Positions 35,801 to 43,218 of a DNA stretch of 53,101 bases are shown piece by piece (position 1 is the stretch's first letter; every line of letters starts with the position of its first letter). The stretch is from Streptomyces sp. (GTDB taxonomy: Bacteria; Actinomycetota; Actinomycetes; Streptomycetales; Streptomycetaceae). The stretch covers positions 1 to 53,101 of the forward strand of contig JABFVM010000023.1 in NCBI GenBank assembly GCA_013362785.1, written 5' to 3'. The translations under genes and the position numbers were made by a program. Under the pieces are notes generated by a model. That model saw only the letters and a list, made by a program, of their open reading frames with translations, was not told where the DNA came from and did no database searches.

Positions 35801-36032
35801 TCGCGATGGTCTCGCCGCCCAGCAGTGACCGGGCCCGCGAGACGAGGATCTGCAGGGCCTTGGTCGGGTTCTCCGGCTGCTCGTCCGGCCACAGCCCGTC
35901 CACCAGCCGCCAGGTGCCGCATCCCGCCCGCGGCTCCCTGGCCAGCAGCCCCAGCAGGGCGCGCAGCCGGGGTGCGGTGATCTCCTTGCCCCGGTGGGAG
36001 ACGGACGTCAGCAGCGTCAACTCGATGGTCAC
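32880..36032 (-). CDS. SARP/AfsR-like transcriptional regulator (BTAD-NB-ARC-TPR)
   Basis: 1050 residues from a GTG at 36032. Domain order: OmpR-type winged helix DNA-binding domain (about 5-90, WRLVDGLWPDEQPENPTKAL), bacterial transcriptional activation domain (about 96-240), NB-ARC ATPase with P-loop GPGGLGKT (279-286), and a helical TPR-like C-terminal half. This is the large AfsR-like SARP form, which activates secondary metabolism or developmental genes by binding heptameric direct repeats. It is divergent from the DUF779 gene across a spacer with three perfect 12-bp repeats and a heptamer pair. Target genes are not proven. Confidence 0.93.
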   Translation of the reverse strand: MTIELTLLTSVSHRGKEITAPRLRALLGLLAREPRAGCGTWRLVDGLWPDEQPENPTKALQILVSRARSLLGGETIASTPTGYRIALREDQVDAWAVQLHAAACAEKARAGDHHGAVAEADAGLALWGGAQADGGPLGNPVAGLRLELAAAHRELVRLRALSLARSGRREEAVGPLGELVAAHPLDEEPLLELMRCQAATAGAAAALAAYDTYRRRLRDGLGTDPGPALQELHQELLRGQAPVVRRGVPHEPNPLLGRETDVAAVTRLIHSSRVTSIVGPGGLGKTRLAGAVARDAEHRIVHLVPLAGVGRDADVAGEVASALGVGESLRSPAGGAGPLAGIVGALAPGPALLVLDNCEQVVSGVADLVRALVSMTRDVSVLTTSRAPLGLTSEAVHPLAELDPETTVELFVQRARAARPDAELPADAVADLCRRLDGLPLATELAAARVRVMSVAEMARRLEDRFALLRGGPRDAPQRHRTLHAVVDWSWNLLEPDGRAALRALSVLPGGFTAETAEHLVGGHDVLDVLDVLADLVDQSLLKVTDTPYGTRFRMLETVREFAAAHRERAGEDAEVGERFLRWAGDFGVAHHDAVFGAEPFRSWQLIRAEQDNLVQALRLALARDDADTVAPVTAVLAGLWITEANHSRLTALTKDTARLLSHYRPGPAHVEPARSAAALTTACVFFGLGSGAVRALVTLRRLPPAEPDTLVRAMATVLCALPEVLADHDALDALCVGDAPLLAGVANWVAGYVWEGERDMERALDAARRAVAALGDRDIPLLRIWPASRLAELCLETERGAEALVHMRAALDALEGYGEWGDMVGLRWGMMLANLQTGDLDAAEHWLEQALRHAPEGAGQDPFTPDLCARAEIALARGDIDTGLGLWRRAVQRLDHTAAPVHGDRLLMEGWVLELQSVALTAHARHGRTHLVAPLAAALPDRLTTLLTGTRAPHHVTVDFPVCGALLLALAADALADGEGERGARLTALAERFRALRNFQPTMSSARTREEAEKADRAAYEDAVSTYAALDGDGLREAALGLVRGRLTA

Positions 36033-36050
36033 CCTTGCAGGTTAGTCAGA

Positions 36051-36086
36051 ACGGGTGGTCAGACGGGTGGTCAGGCGGGTGGTCAG
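36051..36086. repeat. Three 12-bp tandem repeats in the SARP/DUF779 spacer
   Basis: acgggtggtcag at 36051-36062 and 36063-36074 and gcgggtggtcag at 36075-36086, then a degraded start of a fourth unit. It begins 19 bp upstream of the SARP start codon, so it can affect the SARP promoter or leader. Confidence 0.8.
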
Positions 36087-36092
36087 AGCGGG

Positions 36093-36126
36093 TGCAACCC
36101 TCTCGCAACGTTCCCCGTGCTGCCCT
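36093..36126 (+). promoter_or_regulatory. Paired heptamer direct repeats and candidate leaderless promoter of the DUF779 gene
   Basis: TGCAACC (36093-36099), 4 bp, CGCAACG (36104-36110), then 10 bp and a -10-like TGCCCT (36121-36126). The ATG at 36133 is 7 nt after this hexamer and has no ribosome binding site, which would fit leaderless transcription. The same heptamers and distances occur before the aldehyde dehydrogenase (339-372). Confidence 0.45.
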
Positions 36127-36132
36127 TGCCCC

Positions 36133-36510
36133 ATGGATGAGGAGATCCCGCCGTACGAGGAGACCCCGCGCGTCGAACTCACCCCCGCGGCCGCCGATCT
36201 GCTGCGCCGTCTGCGGGCGACGCACGGCCCGTTGATGTTCCACCAGTCCGGCGGCTGCTGCGACGGCAGCGCGCCGATGTGCTACCCGGAGGGCGAGTTC
36301 CGCACCGGCGGCTCGGACGTGCTGCTCGCGGAGCTGGACGTCGAGGGGGTGGCGGAGCCGGTGACGTTCTGGATGTCGCGCAGTCAGTACCAGGCGTGGA
36401 GCCACACCCGGCTGATCGTCGACGTGGTCGAGGGACGGGGCAGCGGCTTCTCGCTGGAGGCACCCGAGGGAGTGCGTTTCCTCACCCGTTCGCGGGTCGT
36501 CGGCGCCTAG
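36133..36510 (+). CDS. DUF779 protein (aldehyde-dehydrogenase-associated family)
   Basis: 125 residues from the ATG at 36133. The frame is open further upstream, but there it merely translates the 12-bp repeats (VVRRVVRRVV). Family features are VELTPAAADLLRRLRATHGP, the Cys-rich HQSGGCCDGSAPMCYPEGEF and the EGRGSGFSLEAPEGVRF ending. DUF779 proteins are small and of unknown function, and are often encoded next to ExaC-type aldehyde dehydrogenases; the three cysteines suggest metal or redox chemistry. Here the gene stands apart from its usual partner, which is at 426-1949. Confidence 0.88.
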   Translation: MDEEIPPYEETPRVELTPAAADLLRRLRATHGPLMFHQSGGCCDGSAPMCYPEGEFRTGGSDVLLAELDVEGVAEPVTFWMSRSQYQAWSHTRLIVDVVEGRGSGFSLEAPEGVRFLTRSRVVGA

Positions 36511-36586
36511 CAACCCTGCGGGTCATCGCCGTCTGGTGCAATCCCCCTGAGCCCTGGGACATTTGACGAGACTTCAGGGGGGACCT

Positions 36587-37825
36587 GTGACGCGTCGTCG
36601 GAAACGGTTCGGAGCGGGCAGAGCGGCACTCACGCTGCTCACGGCACTGAGTGCGCTGGCCGGTACGGCCCTGGTGGGGGCGGCACCGGCCGGCGCCGTG
36701 CCGGGGCCCGGCACGATCGCGCCGGGTGTCCGGTACGAGGAGTTCGACATCGCGGCGGCGAGGGGCCCGGCACACGCCCATGTCCTCACCGTCGACCTGC
36801 GCGATCCGCGCGTACGCCTCGATCTGCTGTACCCGGGGGCGGTGGCGGCGCGGGCGACGATCTCGCAGCAGGCCACCGCGCAGGGGGCCGTGGCGGGGGT
36901 GAACGGCGACTTCTTCAACATCTCCGAGACCCAGCACCCGGGCGTGGAGGCGACCGGCGCGAGCGTGGGACCGGCGATCGCGCGTGGCCGGGCGCTGAAG
37001 GCGGCGGTGCCGGGCGGTCAGCGGTTCGGCCCGGCGCTGCCGCCCGGTACGAGCACCGAGGACGTGTTCGGCGTGGGCCTCGACCGCCGGGGCCGACTGG
37101 ACGGTCTGAGCCTCGCCGGCTCGGTCCGTACACCCGAGGGGCGGCTGCCGCTGCGCGGGCTCAACCAGTACGCGCTGCCGGTCGACTCGATCGGGGCGTT
37201 CACGCCCGAGTGGGGCAGCGCCTCGCGGGTGCGCGCGACCTGCGGCACGGACACGGACCGGGCGGCGCCGTGCAGTACCGACACCTTCGAGGTCACGGTC
37301 GGCCACGGCCGGGTCATGTCGACCACCGACCGCCCCGGAAGCGGGCCGATCGCGCCGGGCACCACCGTCCTGGTGGGCCGGGAGGCTGGCGCGCAGCAGT
37401 TGCGGAAGTTCTACGCGGGCGAGCCGGTGCGGGTACGGCACCGGCTGGTGGCGTCGGGGGCACGGATCCCGTACCGCTTCGCTCTCGGCGGCTACCCGGT
37501 GCTCGACGACGGTCAGCCGCTGCCGGGCCTGGACGACAGGACCTCGGCGGTGCGTACCGCGGTGGGCATCGCCGACGGCGGTCGGCGTCTTGTGCTGCTC
37601 GCACTGGACGGTGCGGTCGCGTACCGCACCGGACTGACCATCGCGGAGGTGGCGTCCGTCATGCGGGAGCTGGGCTCGGTGGACGCCTTCAGTCTGGACG
37701 GCGGCGGTTCGTCGACGCTGGTCGCCCGCGCGCCGGGAGATACGGCGGTCTCCGTGCGGAACCATCCGTCCGACGGACGGGAACGCCCCGTCCCCAACGG
37801 CATCGGAGTCTTCTCGACTTCCTGA
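36587..37825 (+). CDS. Secreted phosphodiester glycosidase family protein (NAGPA domain)
   Basis: 412 residues from the GTG at 36587, with agggggg 4 nt upstream; a start at 36563 is possible but has no such site. Signal peptide to about residue 38 (ALVGAAPAGAVPG). The NAGPA (DUF2233) domain is seen in GVNGDFFNIS at about residue 105 and in the C-terminal SLDGGGSSTLVA. The domain is named after the mammalian enzyme that removes GlcNAc from phosphodiester-linked sugars; in bacteria the substrates are unknown, possibly wall phosphopolymers. It ends 3 bp from the convergent small membrane protein gene. Confidence 0.88.
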   Translation: MTRRRKRFGAGRAALTLLTALSALAGTALVGAAPAGAVPGPGTIAPGVRYEEFDIAAARGPAHAHVLTVDLRDPRVRLDLLYPGAVAARATISQQATAQGAVAGVNGDFFNISETQHPGVEATGASVGPAIARGRALKAAVPGGQRFGPALPPGTSTEDVFGVGLDRRGRLDGLSLAGSVRTPEGRLPLRGLNQYALPVDSIGAFTPEWGSASRVRATCGTDTDRAAPCSTDTFEVTVGHGRVMSTTDRPGSGPIAPGTTVLVGREAGAQQLRKFYAGEPVRVRHRLVASGARIPYRFALGGYPVLDDGQPLPGLDDRTSAVRTAVGIADGGRRLVLLALDGAVAYRTGLTIAEVASVMRELGSVDAFSLDGGGSSTLVARAPGDTAVSVRNHPSDGRERPVPNGIGVFSTS

Positions 37826-37828
37826 CGG

Positions 37829-38023
37829 TCACGGTCTGAGGCTGCTGACGATGTCCGCGGTGGCCGTCAGACCGCTGTGGATGGTGGGCGCCATGCTGGT
37901 GCTGGCCAGATAGAAGCCGAGCAGCAGACACACGATCGCATGGGTGATCTTCAGTCCGCCGTTGCGGACGAAGATCACCGCCAGCACGAACAAGAGCAGC
38001 ACCACTGAGATGGAAATGGCCAT
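37829..38023 (-). CDS. Small conserved membrane protein
   Basis: 64 residues from the ATG at 38023, which has a near-ideal ggaggagg 6 nt upstream. It begins MAISISVVLLLFVLAVIFVR and has a second hydrophobic stretch in ITHAIVCLLLGFYLASTSMA, so two membrane helices are likely. I do not recognise a family of known function. Confidence 0.75.
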   Translation of the reverse strand: MAISISVVLLLFVLAVIFVRNGGLKITHAIVCLLLGFYLASTSMAPTIHSGLTATADIVSSLRP

Positions 38024-38149
38024 CGTCAACCTCCTCCGCCACGCCGACTTGCCCGGTTCATGGCGTTCGGCCGTAAGTGTGGCGTAGCGGAGGGTTCGTC
38101 CGGGCGGCTGACCTGTCCTCCGAACGTGTGGTGTTCCCGCGCGGCGCGG

Positions 38150-39013
38150 CTATGCCGTCCGGTGGGCGTCCAGGAAGGCCGCCAGGCCGGCGAGGTCGTC
38201 GGTGTTGAGGAAGTCGACGTCGGCGGCGAGCAGTTCGCCCCACAGGGCGTCGCGGGCCGGGCCGGCCACGTCCGGGGTGGCCCAGAAGCGCACCTTCTGG
38301 CCGCGCGAGTGCGCCGCCCCGACGATGGCGCGCAGTTTCTGCCGCTCGGCGTCCGGGAAGGCGCCGACGCCGAGCCAGGTGAAGTTCAGCGTCCAGTTGT
38401 CGCTGATCAGCGGGATGAAGGAGGCGGGGGCCGCGGTGCCGAGGTCGGCGAGCCGGCCGTCGTAGAAGGCGCGGCGCACGCTCTGGGCCTCCATCGGCAC
38501 CCGGGCGGCACGGTCGCCGGAGATCACGGCGGTGACGGGGCCCGGCAGGACGCGGCCGTGGGCGTAGGTCGTGAACAGGTGCTTGTAGCGTCTGAGGTGC
38601 CTGTCGAGTTCGAGGTACGTCGAGGAGCCCTCGGTCTTGATGTCGATGAGCAGCTGGACCGGCTTGCGGTAACCGCGGTAGACCGAGCCGTGGTTGGCCC
38701 GTACGCGGGCGGCCAGCGGGTCGAGGTAGAGGGACTCCAGGGTGCGGCGGGGGTCGAGGTCCTCGGGGTCGTGGGCGACGAGGAGCTGGTCGCCGACCAG
38801 GTAGATGTCGGCTTCGACACTGCCGAAGCGGTGGTCGAGGGCGTCGAGGAGGGGACGCGGGTGCTCGTAGTCGTTGTGGGCGTGGGCCCGCCACAACGGA
38901 CGCGGGCGGTGCTTCTGTTCGCCCGCCAGCGCGTCGGCGGCGGGCAGGGCGACCGCGCCCGCGAGGGCGGCGCCGAGGGTGGTGAGGGCTCTGCGACGGG
39001 TGGTGAGGGCCAT
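38150..39013 (-). CDS. Secreted phosphatidylinositol-phosphodiesterase / GDPD-like TIM-barrel protein
   Basis: 287 residues from the ATG at 39013 (gggagg 8 nt upstream). The Tat-type signal MALTTRRRALTTLGAALAG is followed by the mature protein. Motifs are RAHAHNDYEHPRPLLDAL at the first barrel strand, VEADIYLVGDQLLVAHDP (metal-binding Glu/Asp and His) and LLIDIKTEG, as in glycerophosphodiester phosphodiesterases and related PLC-like enzymes. It probably releases alcohol head groups from glycerophosphodiesters outside the cell. Transcribed alone. Confidence 0.87.
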   Translation of the reverse strand: MALTTRRRALTTLGAALAGAVALPAADALAGEQKHRPRPLWRAHAHNDYEHPRPLLDALDHRFGSVEADIYLVGDQLLVAHDPEDLDPRRTLESLYLDPLAARVRANHGSVYRGYRKPVQLLIDIKTEGSSTYLELDRHLRRYKHLFTTYAHGRVLPGPVTAVISGDRAARVPMEAQSVRRAFYDGRLADLGTAAPASFIPLISDNWTLNFTWLGVGAFPDAERQKLRAIVGAAHSRGQKVRFWATPDVAGPARDALWGELLAADVDFLNTDDLAGLAAFLDAHRTA

Positions 39014-39153
39014 GTGCTTGCCTCCCTGACAGGGGCGATCCGGACGGAGGGAACCGCTGCGAGTATGCGATTCCGAAGGGTCCGAACAGCAATGCCCGAG
39101 CGGGGAGTTGGCCGGACCGCCGTCCCGCGTTCACTTCCTCCGTGCAGGGCACA

Positions 39154-39188
39154 CGAAAAGGCCCGCCCCAGGTGGGGCGGGCTTTTCG
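39154..39188 (-). terminator. Strong hairpin terminator of the acyl-CoA dehydrogenase operon
   Basis: cgaaaag-g-cccgcccc (39154-39169) pairs with ggggcgggcttttcg (39174-39188) through a 15-bp stem with one bulged G and a 4-nt loop aggt. It lies 22 bp beyond the stop of the gene ending at 39210, and the A/T ends make it usable in both directions. Confidence 0.85.
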
Positions 39189-39209
39189 CGTGGTTCGCTC
39201 AGGTGTACG

Positions 39210-40313
39210 TCAGGGAGCCTGGAGGTCGACGAATTCGGCCAGTGCCTCGCGGTGGGCACCCGCGGTGCCGTACGCGATGGAGTCGGCCTTGGCCCGCTTC
39301 AGATACAGATGGATCGGGTGCTCCCAGGTCATCCCGATGCCGGCGTGCAGCTGAAGGGCTTCCTCGGCGGCGTGCACGGCGACGCGCGCCGCGTACGCCT
39401 GGGCGACGGCGACCGCCACGTCGACGTCCTCGCCGGTCGCCAGCGCGTCGGCCGCGTTGCGGGCGGCGGCCCTCAGGTTGACGACCTCCAGCCACAGCTG
39501 GGCGAGCCGGTGCTTGAGGGCCTGGAAACCGCCGACGGGCCGGTTGAACTGCTTGCGGTCCTTCAAGTAGCGGACCGTCTCGGTCAACGTCCAGTCGGCG
39601 AGCCCGAGCTGCTCGGAGGCCAGCAGCCCGGCCCCGGCGCGCAGGGCGCGTCGTACGGCGGGCTCGGCGTCGCCCAGCAGCCGGCCGCGAGCACCGTCCA
39701 GGGTGACCGTCGCGACGGGCCGGGTCAGGTCCAGGGAGGCCTGCGGGGTGACGGTCACCGCGTCGGCGTCCACCGCGTACAGCCCGCCGTCGTCCGCGGG
39801 CACGAGCAGCACATCGGCGGCGGACGCGTCCGCGATGCCGGTCAGCTCCCCGTGCAGGGCGCCGTCCTCATGGCGTACGACCTTGTAGGCGCCGCCCGGA
39901 GCGAGGTTCAGGGCGACGGCGAGGGCGCCGATCCTGCGCCCGGACGCCAGCTCGGCGAGCAGGCCCCCCTCGGCCTCGCAGGCGAGCAGCGCCTCGGTGG
40001 CCACGACAGCGCTCGTCAGATAGGGCACCGGAGCGACGGCGCGCCCCAACTCCTCCAGTACGACGGCGACTTCGCGGTGCGTGGCACCCTGGCCGCCCCG
40101 GTCCTCCGGGACCAGCAGCCCGGCCAGGCCCATGCCGTCGGCGAGCGCCTTCCACGCCTCCAGGTCGTGCGGGGTGTCCGACTCGGTGCGGGCGATGACG
40201 CCGGGGGCGTCGCAGTGGTCGGCGAGCAGGTCCCGCACGGCGGCCCGCAGCGCCTCTTCCTCCTCCGAGTACAGCAGGTCGGGCTGGGTGCTCTGTGCTG
40301 GCGGCGTTTTCAT
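39210..40313 (-). CDS. Acyl-CoA dehydrogenase, second subunit of a pair
   Basis: 367 residues of the FadE flavoprotein family, which oxidises acyl-CoA to enoyl-CoA. The N-terminal helical domain starts near EEEEALRAAVRDLLADHCD, the FAD region is YLKDRKQFNRPVGGFQALKH and the ending is LHAGIGMTWEHPIHLYLKRA. It is divergent from typical FadE in the middle domain. The ATG overlaps the stop of the preceding acyl-CoA dehydrogenase (ATGA), which suggests a heteromeric enzyme like the paired FadE proteins of mycobacterial sterol degradation. Substrate unknown. Confidence 0.9.
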   Translation of the reverse strand: MKTPPAQSTQPDLLYSEEEEALRAAVRDLLADHCDAPGVIARTESDTPHDLEAWKALADGMGLAGLLVPEDRGGQGATHREVAVVLEELGRAVAPVPYLTSAVVATEALLACEAEGGLLAELASGRRIGALAVALNLAPGGAYKVVRHEDGALHGELTGIADASAADVLLVPADDGGLYAVDADAVTVTPQASLDLTRPVATVTLDGARGRLLGDAEPAVRRALRAGAGLLASEQLGLADWTLTETVRYLKDRKQFNRPVGGFQALKHRLAQLWLEVVNLRAAARNAADALATGEDVDVAVAVAQAYAARVAVHAAEEALQLHAGIGMTWEHPIHLYLKRAKADSIAYGTAGAHREALAEFVDLQAP

Positions 40314-41491
40314 CGGGCCAGGTCCTTCCACGCGACGTCCTTGTCGGTGCGCGGCTCGGACGGCAGGCCCAGGACGCGCTCGGCGACGATGTTCAGCAGG
40401 ACCTCGCTGGTCCCGCCCTCGATGCTGTTGCCCTTGGAGCGGAGGTAGCGGTAGCCGGCGTCGCGGCCGGTGAAGTCCACGAGCTCCGGACGCCGCATGG
40501 TCCAGTCGTCGTACAACAGCCCTTCCTCGCCGCGGAGTTCCACCTCCAGGCCGCTGATCTCCTGGTTGAGGCGGGCGAAGGCCAGCTTCATGCCGGCGCC
40601 CTCGGGGCCGGGCTGGCCCAGGGCGAGCTGCTGGCGCAGGCGTTCGCCGGTGAGCCGGGCGACCTCGGCGTCGACCCACAGCGTGAGCAACTGCTGGTGC
40701 AGGTCGTGGGTGCGCAGCTCGGGGCGCTCGCGCCAGGTCTTGGAGACCGGGCCGATCATGCCGCCCTCGCGGGGCAGCCGCATGCCGCCGATGGCGACGC
40801 GCTCGTTGTTCAGCGTGGTCTGCGCGACCTTCCAGCCGTTGCCGATCTCGCCGAGGCGGCAGGCGTCCGGGATGCGGACGTCGGTCAGGAAGACCTCGTT
40901 GAACTCGGCCTCGCCGGTGATCTGGCGCAGTGGCCGGACCTCGACGCCCGGGTCGGTCATGTCGCACAGGAAGTAGGTGATGCCCGCGTGCTTGGGCAGG
41001 CTCGGGTCGGTGCGGGCGATGAGGATGGCCCAGCGGGAGTTGTGGGCGCCGGACGTCCACACCTTCTGCCCGTTGACCACCCACTCGTCGCCCTCACGGA
41101 CGGCCCGGGTGCCGAGCGCGGCCAGGTCGGATCCGGCGCCGGGCTCGCTGAACAGCTGGCACCAGACCTCCTCCCCCACCCACAGGGGCCGCAGATAGCG
41201 CTGCTTCTGTTCCTCGGTGCCGTACTTGAGGATCGTCGGCGCCGCCATGCCCAGGCCGATGCCGTTGCGCCGGGGGTCGTTGTCGGGGGCGCCCGCGGCC
41301 TCCAGCTCGGTGTCCACGACCGCCTGCAGGGAGCGCGCCGCACCGAGGCCGCCGAGGCCCTCGGGGTAGTGCACCCACGCCAGCCCGGCGTCGAAGCGGG
41401 CGCGCAGGAAGTCCAGGCGCTCGGTGGTGGCCGGCGGGTGCGCGGCCAGCAGCTCCGCCGTACGGCGGCGCAGTTCAGCGGCGTCGATCAT
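40310..41491 (-). CDS. Acyl-CoA dehydrogenase, first subunit of a pair
   Basis: 393 residues. Visible motifs are FSEPGAGSDLAALGTRA and VVNGQKVWTSGAHNSRWAIL of the FAD/substrate domain and SKGNSIEGGTSEVLLNIVAE at the C-terminus. It sits between the oxidoreductase gene and the second acyl-CoA dehydrogenase with ATGA overlaps on both sides, so all three are translated together. Two unlike adjacent acyl-CoA dehydrogenases often form alpha2-beta2 complexes for bulky or branched acyl chains. Confidence 0.93.
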   Translation of the reverse strand: MIDAAELRRRTAELLAAHPPATTERLDFLRARFDAGLAWVHYPEGLGGLGAARSLQAVVDTELEAAGAPDNDPRRNGIGLGMAAPTILKYGTEEQKQRYLRPLWVGEEVWCQLFSEPGAGSDLAALGTRAVREGDEWVVNGQKVWTSGAHNSRWAILIARTDPSLPKHAGITYFLCDMTDPGVEVRPLRQITGEAEFNEVFLTDVRIPDACRLGEIGNGWKVAQTTLNNERVAIGGMRLPREGGMIGPVSKTWRERPELRTHDLHQQLLTLWVDAEVARLTGERLRQQLALGQPGPEGAGMKLAFARLNQEISGLEVELRGEEGLLYDDWTMRRPELVDFTGRDAGYRYLRSKGNSIEGGTSEVLLNIVAERVLGLPSEPRTDKDVAWKDLAR

Positions 41492-42465
41492 GCCGCGCCT
41501 CCTTCGGTGAGTCCCGGGATCACGGCGACGCGCCCCGTGGTGACGCCGTCGGCGACCCTCTGCACGGCGCCGGCGGCCCCATCCAGCGGCACGCGCTCGC
41601 TCACCAGCGGCTTGATCGCGCCCCGGGCGGCCAGCTCGGTGAGCTGCTCGTGGCAGTGCTGGATCAGCTTCGGGTTCTTGGTGTTGTACAGGCCCCAGTG
41701 CAGACCGAGGATCGAGTAGTTCTTCACCAGGGCGTGGTTGAGCGCCGGGCTGGGAATGGAGCCGCTCGCGAAGCCGACGACGACGATCCGGCCCTCGAAG
41801 GCGACGACCTTGGCGGACTGGGTGTAGGCCTCGCCGCCGACAGGGTCGTAGATGACATCGGCACCCCGGCCGCCGGTGGCCTCCTTCACGGCGGCGATGA
41901 CGTCTTGGGCACGCCGGTCGATGACGACGTCACAGCCCAGTTCCCGCGCCACGGCGGCCTTCTCCGACCCGCCCACGACACCGATGACCCGGGCGCCGGC
42001 CGCCTTGCCGAGCTGCACGGCCGCGCTGCCGACCCCTCCTGCGGCAGCGTGGACGAGCAGCGTCTCCCCGGCCTCCAGCGCGGCCCGCCGGTGCAGGCCG
42101 AACCAGCCGGTCTGGTAGCCGATGTGCAGGGCGGCGGCCTCGGCGTCGTCCAGCGACTCGGGCGCGGGCAGCACGGCGGCGGCGTCCGCCACGGCGTACT
42201 CGGCGAAACCGCCGTACGGCAGGGCGGGGTTGGCGAGGACGCGGCGTCCGTCCTCGGTCTCGCCGCAGATCTCCACGCCCGGCGTGAACGGCAGCGGCGG
42301 CCGGACCTGGTACTGCCCCCGGCACAGCAGCGCGTCCGGGAAGTTGATGTTCGCGGCACGCACCTTCAGCAGGACCTGGCCGTCACCGGGCGTGGGCGTC
42401 TCGACGTCTTCGAGGCGCATCACCTCGCTCGGCTCGCCGTTCTCGTGCACTTGCCATGCCTGCAT
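41488..42465 (-). CDS. NADPH:quinone oxidoreductase-like MDR-family reductase
   Basis: 325 residues from the ATG at 42465, which has ggagg 7 nt upstream; a longer frame upstream is not coding-like. GroES-like N-terminal domain (ANINFPDALLCRGQYQ) and Rossmann domain with LLVHAAAGGVGSAAVQLGKA. There are no catalytic zinc ligands, so it is of the quinone oxidoreductase / enoyl reductase branch. First gene of the operon with the two acyl-CoA dehydrogenases. A perfect 12-bp dyad lies 52 bp upstream. Confidence 0.92.
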   Translation of the reverse strand: MQAWQVHENGEPSEVMRLEDVETPTPGDGQVLLKVRAANINFPDALLCRGQYQVRPPLPFTPGVEICGETEDGRRVLANPALPYGGFAEYAVADAAAVLPAPESLDDAEAAALHIGYQTGWFGLHRRAALEAGETLLVHAAAGGVGSAAVQLGKAAGARVIGVVGGSEKAAVARELGCDVVIDRRAQDVIAAVKEATGGRGADVIYDPVGGEAYTQSAKVVAFEGRIVVVGFASGSIPSPALNHALVKNYSILGLHWGLYNTKNPKLIQHCHEQLTELAARGAIKPLVSERVPLDGAAGAVQRVADGVTTGRVAVIPGLTEGGAA

Positions 42466-42517
42466 GCGGTGCCTCCACGGGGGACTGCTTCGTCTGACCG
42501 GGGTCGGTTCGCATACT

Positions 42518-42529
42518 AAGCGGTCGCTT
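42518..42529. promoter_or_regulatory. Palindromic operator upstream of the oxidoreductase/acyl-CoA dehydrogenase operon
   Basis: aagcg-gt-cgctt is a perfect 5-bp-arm dyad about 53-64 bp upstream of the operon start. AAGCG-type dyads of this kind occur upstream of actinobacterial fatty-acid genes controlled by TetR repressors; the cognate regulator is not evident in the window. Confidence 0.45.
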
Positions 42530-42568
42530 GCCAATCAGGGAACAGTCCGCGGGCAACAGTCGCATCCG

Positions 42569-43141
42569 TCACGCTTTCCGGGGACGCGCCCGCACGTGCA
42601 TCCGCTCCCCCTGCGGCCCGAACAGGCTCAGGAACTCGGCCGGCCCCTCCCCCGTCGACCCGAACCAGTGCGGCACCCGCGTGTCGAACTCGGCCGCCTC
42701 TCCCGCCGCGAGCACCACGTCATGCTCCCCCAGCACGACCCGCAACCGCCCGGACAGCACGTACAGCCACTCGTACCCCTCATGGGTGCGCGGCTCGGGC
42801 TCCTCGCCGCGCTGCGGCACCAGCACCTTGAAGGCCTGGAGGCCGCCCGGCTGCCGGGTGAGCGGCCAGTAGGTGCGCCCGTGCCGCTCGATCGGCTTGG
42901 CCCGCACCCGGGGGTCCCCCACCGGCGGGGTCCCGACCAGCTCGTCCAGCGGCACCTGATGCGCCTGGGCGATCGGCAGCAACAGCTCCAGGCTGGGCTT
43001 GCGCAGACCGGACTCCAGCCGGGACAGGGTGCTGACGGAGATGCCGGTCGTCTCGGACAGCGCCGCGAGCGTCACCTCCCGGTCCTTGCGCAGCCTTCTG
43101 AGCCGTGGCCCCACTTCGGCGAGAACGTCGTCGGTGCTCAT
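42569..43141 (-). CDS. XRE-family regulator with C-terminal cupin domain
   Basis: 190 residues. Helix-turn-helix at about residues 20-60 (LAALSETTGISVSTLSRLES) and a cupin barrel at about 110-185 (EWLYVLSGRLRVVLGEHDVV, then DTRVPHWFGSTG). Such regulators sense small metabolites through the cupin. It is divergent from the flavoprotein at 43219 across 77 bp that contain ttgc-N7-gcaa (43149-43163), a candidate binding site. Control of that neighbour is an inference. Confidence 0.92.
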   Translation of the reverse strand: MSTDDVLAEVGPRLRRLRKDREVTLAALSETTGISVSTLSRLESGLRKPSLELLLPIAQAHQVPLDELVGTPPVGDPRVRAKPIERHGRTYWPLTRQPGGLQAFKVLVPQRGEEPEPRTHEGYEWLYVLSGRLRVVLGEHDVVLAAGEAAEFDTRVPHWFGSTGEGPAEFLSLFGPQGERMHVRARPRKA

Positions 43142-43218
43142 GCCCTTATTGCAGAATCGGCAAGTTCATTTGTCAATACCGTGCCGCGGGGCGACCGTCG
43201 TGGGTGGAGGTGTTCACC

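Noticed and set aside
36055..36132. Longer N-terminus for the DUF779 protein
   Set aside because: The extra residues (VVRRVVRRVVRAG) are only the translation of the 12-bp repeats, and homologues start near the ATG at 36133.
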